This document shows, in pieces, positions 58,787 through 64,000 of a stretch of 64,000 nt of DNA; positions within the stretch are counted from its first letter, which is position 1, and every line of letters begins with the position of its first letter. Below the pieces are notes generated by a model that did not search any database, was not told the origin of the DNA, and saw nothing but the letters and a program-made list of their open reading frames with translations. Position numbers and translations under genes: made by a program. The stretch is from JAICLK01 sp963810525 (GTDB lineage: Bacteria; Patescibacteriota; Saccharimonadia; Saccharimonadales; UBA4665): NCBI GenBank assembly GCA_963810525.1, contig CAWENB010000003.1, positions 186,001 to 250,000 of the forward strand, given 5' to 3'.

Positions 58787-59242
58787 TTATTCCCCGAGCT
58801 GCTTTTTTAAAATCGTCAAACGGGGGATGAAGCTCTGCGCTGCCCCCTCAAGCCCGAGTACCCGCAGCGCCCCGACTAGCACGTACAGCCGGTCGAGCGC
58901 CGCCTGTTCCAGTTCGGCGCCCATGGCTTCGGCTTGCTTGAAAGCGTGCTCGACCTTTTCGACCAGCCACTTTTCCTCGCTGGGCAGGACCTGGTTGGTG
59001 GTCACGGTTTCAATTTCGGACGGTTTCACCGGTTCGAGCGACCGGGCGGAGCGGTCGCGTTTGCGCAAATGGCCACGTTTGATGAGGCTGTTGACATGCA
59101 ACGCCACCGTGGCTACCGAATTGTAGCTGAGTCCGTTCATAATCTCGCGGTAGCTCGGACTGTAGCCGTGCTCGGCGATGAATTTCTCGATAAAGGTCAT
59201 CAGTTCGCGCTGCTTTTTGGTCGGCCGAACGGCTTCATTCAT
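58787..59242 (-). CDS. LexA-like winged-helix DNA-binding protein without peptidase domain
   Basis: 151 residues. Residues about 7-70 match the LexA DNA-binding domain: TKKQRELMTFIEKFIAEHGY, SPSYREIMNGLSYNSVATVA, and HVNSLIKRGHLRKRD. The remainder is helical (EKWLVEKVEHAFKQAEAMGA, LDRLYVLVGALRVLGLE) and has none of the S24 autoprotease features (no cleavage Ala-Gly, no catalytic Ser/Lys). It could dimerise through the helices and repress without RecA-driven self-cleavage, so any SOS role would need a different trigger. A strong GGAGGAG precedes the ATG. It shares an operon with the GtrA gene (16 bp gap). Confidence 0.8.
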   Translation of the reverse strand: MNEAVRPTKKQRELMTFIEKFIAEHGYSPSYREIMNGLSYNSVATVALHVNSLIKRGHLRKRDRSARSLEPVKPSEIETVTTNQVLPSEEKWLVEKVEHAFKQAEAMGAELEQAALDRLYVLVGALRVLGLEGAAQSFIPRLTILKKQLGE

Positions 59243-59258
59243 GGCTCCTCCTCTCCGT

Positions 59259-59777
59259 TTACTTTTTACCTAAGCGCATTGCCTGGCGGTGCGGCACATG
59301 CTGGGCGATCATCACCGCCGAACGCGGCAGGGTGCGCACCCCGCGGCCGCGCAAATGGTGAGATTCCGGGAACACCCACCAGCGATACCAGATATAATTC
59401 CACACTGTAAAAAAGCCGGCGGAAATAAATTGGCCGATATACGGCGTGATGCCGATAGCCTTGAGCTCGCGCACGATGATGTAATCCAGCACAAAGTCGA
59501 CGAGCGTAATGACGCCGTAGCGCTTCGTCACCTCGATACGGTGTTCGGACAGCGAATCGCTCGAAAACACCCAGAACCGCTGCAGGAAGTAATTTACCAC
59601 CCAACCAACGACGTCAGCGATAATCTTCGCCCACCACAGCGACCAGTGCAGCACCGAATACAGCACGAAAAACGCCGCGTACCCGGTCCAAAAGTACACG
59701 CCGCCGCTGACCATATATTCAATAAACTGGATTAGCCGGCGGTGCAAATTCGGTTGCGTTTTGTTTCGTTTTGCCAT
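59259..59777 (-). CDS. GtrA-family membrane protein
   Basis: 172 residues with four transmembrane helices of the GtrA/DPMS type: FIEYMVSGGVYFWTGYAAFF, KIIADVVGWVVNYFLQRFWV, YGVITLVDFVLDYIIV and IGQFISAGFFTVWNYIWYRW, with the conserved 'N-Y-x-x-x-R-x-W-V-F' motif after helix 2. GtrA proteins are thought to move polyprenyl-linked sugars across the membrane. That fits the polysaccharide genes a few kb downstream. The C-terminal 30 residues are basic. TTATACT lies about 30 nt before the ATG. Confidence 0.88.
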   Translation of the reverse strand: MAKRNKTQPNLHRRLIQFIEYMVSGGVYFWTGYAAFFVLYSVLHWSLWWAKIIADVVGWVVNYFLQRFWVFSSDSLSEHRIEVTKRYGVITLVDFVLDYIIVRELKAIGITPYIGQFISAGFFTVWNYIWYRWWVFPESHHLRGRGVRTLPRSAVMIAQHVPHRQAMRLGKK

Positions 59778-59920
59778 TTCGTTCGTTCTGCTTTTGTTTA
59801 AAAGTATAACAGAAGCGGCAATTGTTTGAAGTTGAGCACGACAGGGCGTGAACTAGCAACTCTAAAGTAACTGCCAATATTGTGACGCGTCAGTAAAGCA
59901 ATTGTGTTCGACACGCTCAG

Positions 59921-60178
59921 TTATGACCTGGTGTGTTTAGACTGTCGGGAGTATCGGTAAAATATGTAGCCAACGCTCCAAATAACTAGTGTGGCTAAGA
60001 ATTCTTTGTGCTGACTGTACAACAAAATGCCTGGGGGTCCGATAAACCAAATAAGCAATACGGCCAGTATAACGACCTTATAGTGCTTTGTTTTCTGGTA
60101 TACAAAGTTGCTGAAAGGAGTACTCAGTACTTGCGTGTAAGATGTCGGGGTAGGCCTCGGGCTTTTTCTTTGTTTCAC
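59921..60178 (-). CDS. 85-residue two-helix membrane protein (paralog of 20083-20340)
   Basis: With a GTG start at 60176-60178 the protein begins VKQRKSPRPTPTSY and has two hydrophobic helices (VVILAVLLIWFIGPPGILL, TLVIWSVGYIFYRYS) and a basic tail. Length and design equal those of the 20083-20340 protein. The GTG lies 7 nt after TATATT (60186-60191), the same leaderless geometry as its paralog. A longer frame upstream exists but would put extra residues before the shared N-terminus. Confidence 0.6.
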   Translation of the reverse strand: MKQRKSPRPTPTSYTQVLSTPFSNFVYQKTKHYKVVILAVLLIWFIGPPGILLYSQHKEFLATLVIWSVGYIFYRYSRQSKHTRS

Positions 60179-60395
60179 TACTGCAAATATAGCACGTTGC
60201 ATAATCCGCAACAATCTTTCACCTCTAACTCCCAGAGGACTCGCCCAATTCAGCATGCTTCCCCCGTTCCACCGTGTAGTAAAAAACTAGTGTGAATTCG
60301 AGCAACTTTTCTGTCGACGACCGAAACATTTATATCGCTCCCGAGGCGAAGGCTCTTCTGACTTCGTATCCTCAAAGCTTGCTACAATGGTCTGC

Positions 60396-61061
60396 ATGAA
60401 ACTGCCGCCGCACATCCGGTATTTGCTGTTTGATATGGACGGCACGCTGGTTGATACCGAACCGCTCGGACCGCAAACTTTTACGGAACTACTGCGGCAG
60501 TATGGCGCCGTGCCGGAACAGGCAGATCAAGAGTTTTTCAGCAAGATCTGGGACTTTGAAGCGCCGGAGATTGACCAGGATACATGGTTCAGGTCGATCG
60601 CTGCAAAGTATGCCGTGAGCTGCGGCCCGGAAGATTTTGTACGCAACTTTTACGGGCAGTATTTGCAGGCAATCGTCACCGCGCCCGCCCTGCCCGGCGC
60701 GGATGATTTCTTGAAGAGAATAGGCGCCGCCGCATGCAAAACGGCTCTCGTCACGGGCAGTAACAAAGCCCAGACGCAGGCAATTTTGGAGCACCAAAAC
60801 TGGCCGGATGTATTCGACGTGATTGTGACGGGTGAGGATTGCACCAAAAACAAACCGGATCCTGAACCTTATCTACTCGGCATAAAGCGGCTTGGCGGGA
60901 CCCCGGATGCCTGTGTCGTATTCGAGGACGGCAATGGCGGCATCAAGGCCGCTTCGGCCGCCGGTTGCTACACCATCGCCGTCCGCGCCGGCAGCACCAA
61001 GCTACATGGCCTACATGGAGCCGACGCGATCGTCAATACCTTCGATGAAATCAGCCTTTGA
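60396..61061 (+). CDS. HAD-superfamily hydrolase, beta-phosphoglucomutase-like
   Basis: 221 residues. Motif I is canonical LFDMDGTLVDTEP (both Asp present), motif II is ALVTGSNKAQ, motif III Lys is in CTKNKPDPEPY, and motif IV is VVFEDGNGGIKAASAAG. The cap domain lies between motifs I and II. It acts on small phosphorylated metabolites; the exact one is open. ATG 60396 lies 7 nt after TACAAT (60383-60388); an ATG three codons earlier overlaps that box. It ends 11 bp inside the convergent O-antigen ligase gene. Compare the DxN variant at 20357-21013. Confidence 0.87.
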   Translation: MKLPPHIRYLLFDMDGTLVDTEPLGPQTFTELLRQYGAVPEQADQEFFSKIWDFEAPEIDQDTWFRSIAAKYAVSCGPEDFVRNFYGQYLQAIVTAPALPGADDFLKRIGAAACKTALVTGSNKAQTQAILEHQNWPDVFDVIVTGEDCTKNKPDPEPYLLGIKRLGGTPDACVVFEDGNGGIKAASAAGCYTIAVRAGSTKLHGLHGADAIVNTFDEISL

Positions 61062-62373
61062 TCTTTTGCTTGCCAGACGCGATTGCCGAAGCGATACCCG
61101 CCAAGCCCCACCACAAGTAGGCGAGCGTGTCGTCGGCCCAGGCGTGGGAGAGCATATTAACAAAGAACAGGCCGATGAAGCTGGCCAAGAGTGCGAGCGG
61201 CAGACCGTCCGGCTCAGCGCGCCGTTGCCATAGGGCTTTCGCTAGTAAAACATTAATGGCTGCGAAAATCGCCAGCCCCAGCCAGCCAAGTTCCTGCCCG
61301 ATCTGCAAGTAGTAGTTTTCGGCGATGCGGGCCGGGCGGTCATTGTGCACCGACGCCGGACCGGCCGTGCCGGGACCGCGACCGAGCGGTTCGTGCAGCA
61401 CGTCACGAACGCCGTTTTCGAGCGCCAAGGCGCGGTTCTGGTTCGAGCTCTGCGGCGAACGCGACAACTGGCTGGTATGAAAGAACGTATCTTCAAACAC
61501 GGTGTTGTGACGCAGCGCCAGTACCAGTCCGCCGAAGACTACGCATATTCCAGCCGCGCCGATCAGCAGCCAGCGTTTCAGCCGATCACTTTTTAAACTG
61601 AACCATCCTGTCGTAAATACTGCAAGCGCCGCTCCGGCATAGGCGCTGCGCGAATAGGTACAGTACAGTGCCATTATTGAAGCTGCTCCGAGCACCATTA
61701 ACCACCGCCTCCGCCCGCTGCCACCTGTCCGCCGCCCCAGCAATGCGGTGACTGCGGCCAGTACGACGATAAGGTACGCACCAAGCGGATTGGGGCCGCG
61801 TAAACTGGACTGCACGCGCACAAAGTTGCTGTTTAAATCAACTAGTTCGTACGGTTTGATCGTCGCCGGTCCGTAGCCGAAGTGACCTAAAAAATCTGCC
61901 GGCAGCACGGTGGCCTGCAGTAAGCCGAACACCACGACAATCGCCCCCGGAATCAACACTATTTTTTGCCAGTGCGCCCGCAGCCGCGGCGAAGAGCCGG
62001 CGGCGACCCAGGCAATGAAGAATATCGCCACCAGCCGCCCGTCCTCGATCAGCCCTTCTGCCAGAGCGGCCCGATTAACTCGGTGTCCCGCCAGCGCGGC
62101 CAGACCGAGCAGCAGCTGCAGCAGCGCATACGCCGCCATCAGGCGGATTACCCATGACCGGCCGACTTCGTGCCGCAACCGTTTGTCGCGCCATGCCAGC
62201 CCCACGCTCACGACGAAGAGCGGCACCAGCAAAAGCTCTTTCCAAAGCCTGATTATCGTGTAGTGACCTATGGCGCTTGCCGCCCAGACGGTCAGAAAGG
62301 CGTGAAATGGTATCAGTACCAGGATGACCGTGACGCCGGCAACCACAAATGATATGAGGTTTGACTTTTTCAT
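61051..62373 (-). CDS. O-antigen ligase/Wzy polymerase-like membrane protein
   Basis: 440 residues with about 11 hydrophobic helices and a large extracytoplasmic loop late in the chain (about 310-370) carrying the Wzy_C/WaaL features NRALALENGVRDVLHEPLGR, GPGTAG and NYYLQIGQELGWLGL. A central Arg-rich stretch (YSRSAYAGAAL) is also typical. Members join or polymerise lipid-linked glycans outside the membrane. It is divergent from the priming glycosyltransferase gene and belongs to the same locus. It shares a 24-bp promoter region; TATACT lies 13 nt before its ATG. Confidence 0.83.
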   Translation of the reverse strand: MKKSNLISFVVAGVTVILVLIPFHAFLTVWAASAIGHYTIIRLWKELLLVPLFVVSVGLAWRDKRLRHEVGRSWVIRLMAAYALLQLLLGLAALAGHRVNRAALAEGLIEDGRLVAIFFIAWVAAGSSPRLRAHWQKIVLIPGAIVVVFGLLQATVLPADFLGHFGYGPATIKPYELVDLNSNFVRVQSSLRGPNPLGAYLIVVLAAVTALLGRRTGGSGRRRWLMVLGAASIMALYCTYSRSAYAGAALAVFTTGWFSLKSDRLKRWLLIGAAGICVVFGGLVLALRHNTVFEDTFFHTSQLSRSPQSSNQNRALALENGVRDVLHEPLGRGPGTAGPASVHNDRPARIAENYYLQIGQELGWLGLAIFAAINVLLAKALWQRRAEPDGLPLALLASFIGLFFVNMLSHAWADDTLAYLWWGLAGIASAIASGKQKIKG

Positions 62374-62397
62374 AGTGATACAATCAAGTATACAAGT

Positions 62398-63831
62398 ATG
62401 AAAACCAATGCTTCGTTGATTTATAACTTATGCCTGGTAATCGGGGACTTTCTGGCGCTGGTCGCCGCCTTTGCCGGCGGTTACGCCATTCGCGGCTCCA
62501 GCAGCGTGCCGGTTGCCAACCCGATACCTTCCCACACCTACATCGCCGTGTTTCTGGCCGTTTTGCCATTCTGGATTCTTATTTTTGCGCTGCTTGGGCT
62601 GTACAACAGCGCCATATACGAGAACCGTTGGCGTGAAATGCCGCGGCTACTGATCGGCTCATTCATTGGTCTGACCTTCGTGATTTTCTGGAATTTCGTG
62701 AGTGTCAAACCGATATTTCCGGCCAAGCTGGTGCCGATTTACGGCTTTCTGCTGGCCTTCGTGTTCCTGGTGATTTTCCGCAATCTGGCACGGTTTATCC
62801 GCGGGCAGCTGTTCAGTTACGCCGTAGGCCTGAGCAATGTGCTTATCGTCGGCAACACCGAGGTGACCCGCGCCCTGATCGAATCCATGATTGACAGCCG
62901 GCATTCCGGCTACCAGATCGTCGCGGCTGTCGGTGGCAAACATGCCATTGGTGACCACCCTGTTCCGCTGTACGCAGGCTTCAGTCAGTTCCTGCATGAA
63001 CACCCGAACCCGAACATACACGGCATTATCCAGACCGAACTTTACGCCGACGAACCGAAAAACGCCGAAATCCTGACTTACGCCCAGGAACACCATGTCA
63101 GCTACCGTTTCGTGCCGGGCAATACCGAGCTGTTCGTGGGCAACGTAAACGTCGAGCTTTTCCGTGGCTCGGTACCGGTTATCACGGTGCGGCAGACCGC
63201 CCTATTTGGTTGGGGCCGCATCGTCAAGCGTTTATTCGATTTCATGGTCAGTGGTGTACTGATAGTTATTCTCTCTCCATTGTTTTTGCTTATTGCGATT
63301 GCGATAAAAGTATCGGGGGGCGGCAAGATTTTTTATCGCCAAACGCGGCTCACGCGCTTTAACAAGGAATTCCGCGTTTTCAAGTTTCATACGCAGTATC
63401 CGAAATATGATGGCCCGCAAGAAGAAGTGTTTGCTAAAATGGGTCGACTCGACCTTCTCGCGGAATACCGGGCAAATGGTAATTACCTGCCGAATGATCC
63501 GCGCGTCACGCCGGTCGGCCGTTTCTTACGCTCCACCAGTCTCGATGAAGTTCCCCAGCTTTTCAATGTTTTCCTGGGCGAACTGAGCCTGGTCGGCCCG
63601 CGGGCACTCATTCCGAGCGACCTGGCAGAATACAAGAAACGCCACGCCATTTTGAGCGTCAAGTCCGGCATCACCGGCCTGGCCCAGGTTTCCGGCCGCA
63701 ATAATATCCCCTTCGAAGAGCGCCGCAAGCTCGATCTGTACTACGTGCAGAACTGGAGCTTTTGGCTCGACATCGTCATTCTGCTTAAGACATTCAAGTC
63801 CATTTTTAACCACGAATACGACGGGGATTAG
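62398..63831 (+). CDS. Polyprenyl-phosphate sugar-1-phosphate transferase (WbaP/PglC-like)
   Basis: 477 residues. Five N-terminal membrane helices (about 1-150) and a CoA-binding-like middle domain (VLIVGNTEVTRALIESMID) precede the catalytic sugar transferase domain (about 275-475). The latter has KRLFDFMVSGVLIVILSPLF, GKIFYRQTRLTRFNKEFRVF, TSLDEVPQLFNVFLGELSLV and GPRALIPSD, then SVKSGITGLAQVSGRN. It starts glycan assembly by moving a sugar-1-phosphate onto undecaprenyl phosphate. The expected second motif 'R.....T.lDElPql.NVl.G.mslVGPRP' is complete apart from RP reading RA. Confidence 0.92.
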   Translation: MKTNASLIYNLCLVIGDFLALVAAFAGGYAIRGSSSVPVANPIPSHTYIAVFLAVLPFWILIFALLGLYNSAIYENRWREMPRLLIGSFIGLTFVIFWNFVSVKPIFPAKLVPIYGFLLAFVFLVIFRNLARFIRGQLFSYAVGLSNVLIVGNTEVTRALIESMIDSRHSGYQIVAAVGGKHAIGDHPVPLYAGFSQFLHEHPNPNIHGIIQTELYADEPKNAEILTYAQEHHVSYRFVPGNTELFVGNVNVELFRGSVPVITVRQTALFGWGRIVKRLFDFMVSGVLIVILSPLFLLIAIAIKVSGGGKIFYRQTRLTRFNKEFRVFKFHTQYPKYDGPQEEVFAKMGRLDLLAEYRANGNYLPNDPRVTPVGRFLRSTSLDEVPQLFNVFLGELSLVGPRALIPSDLAEYKKRHAILSVKSGITGLAQVSGRNNIPFEERRKLDLYYVQNWSFWLDIVILLKTFKSIFNHEYDGD

Positions 63832-63857
63832 ATTGACAACGTACCCACGGATTGTCG

Positions 63858-64000
63858 ATGGCAGATAGAGTTCCAGTGCGGGTAGCCATCGTACACGACT
63901 GGCTGATCGGCGGCGGTTCTGAGCGTGTGGTATACGAACTGCACCGCATGTTTCCGGACGCACCGGTGTACACGTCGTACTGCTCCGACGAGTGGCGCGA
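63858..64000 (+). CDS. Glycosyltransferase family 4-like protein, N-terminal part
   Basis: The gene runs off the window. The 47 visible residues begin MADRVPVRVAIVHDWLIGGG and continue SERVVYELHRMFPDAPVYTS, the GT-B start ('VhdwL..GGaErvv..l...fPda.vyt') of family 4 glycosyltransferases. It begins 27 bp after the priming-transferase stop, on the same strand, so it likely adds the next sugar in the same pathway. Confidence 0.8.
   Translation, partial: MADRVPVRVAIVHDWLIGGGSERVVYELHRMFPDAPVYTSYCSDEWR

Noticed and set aside
1..64000. CRISPR array, rRNA genes or replication origin
   Set aside because: No regularly spaced repeats, no rRNA-like stretches and no cluster of DnaA-box-like sites with dnaA/dnaN neighbours were seen.

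Overview
The window looks like a chromosomal segment of a Candidatus Saccharibacteria (TM7) type bacterium, or a close Patescibacteria relative. This is inferred from content and not from a marker gene. The evidence is: many small membrane-anchored extracytoplasmic proteins of no known family; secreted hydrolases with a short EAE...ASGG...FG module; a stripped-down gene complement; an archaeal-type aspartyl-tRNA synthetase; and dense packing with frequent stop/start overlaps. Base composition is moderately GC-rich (estimated by eye). AT-rich exceptions lie at about 5.4-6.6, 9.2-10.0, 12.6-13.0 and 22.1-22.9 kb. TGA, TAA and TAG all end genes, so the standard bacterial code applies.

Layout. 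0-3 kb: a winged-helix gene fragment, a two-component pair behind a triple TTAAG operator, and a Crp/Fnr regulator. 2.8-5.4 kb: pilin-like and membrane proteins. 5.7-9.8 kb: two outward-facing CAT-anticodon tRNAs flank a frameshifted 6-phosphogluconate dehydrogenase and an FtsB-like gene, with AT-rich orphan genes outside. 10-14.2 kb: an accessory zone with a decayed serine recombinase, a phage-like small gene and two secreted glycoside-hydrolase-like proteins. 14.4-28 kb: two ABC-2 exporters, Dus, a DUF397-like protein, a UvrD helicase, a HAD hydrolase/APH kinase divergent pair, a RelB/YafQ-type toxin-antitoxin module, an EndoQ-like nuclease and a HIT protein. 28-30.3 kb: a secreted protein with a strong terminator and a 1.1-kb insertion sequence. 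30-44.7 kb: tandem barrel paralogs, MurC, a frameshifted EEP hydrolase, a large tail-anchored protein, TsaC, MutY, AlkA, an SGNH hydrolase and a frameshifted EamA transporter. 44.8-54 kb: two GNATs, an SDR, a YHYH protein, AspRS, a CNNM/CBS protein and several orphans. 54-60 kb: a DsbA-like oxidoreductase, NadD with an overlapping zinc-ribbon gene, a cobalamin riboswitch before an unknown gene, a LexA-like DNA-binding domain and GtrA. 60.4-64 kb: a HAD hydrolase and the start of a polysaccharide locus (O-antigen ligase, priming glycosyltransferase, glycosyltransferase).

The strongest window-wide signal is promoter geometry. About two dozen genes have a -10 hexamer (TATAAT, TACAAT, TATACT and variants) ending exactly 6 or 7 nt before the start codon and lack a Shine-Dalgarno sequence, which predicts leaderless mRNAs. 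A second class has longer leaders with AGGA/GGAGG. I used this geometry to choose starts, and several longer reading frames were trimmed because their apparent first codon lies in the promoter. The most notable locus is the cobalamin riboswitch with terminator at 57.70-57.88 kb upstream of an uncharacterised 456-residue protein.

Three genes carry single frameshifts (gnd, EEP, EamA) and one carries an in-frame amber codon. These are either recent decay or residual assembly errors; raw reads would decide.
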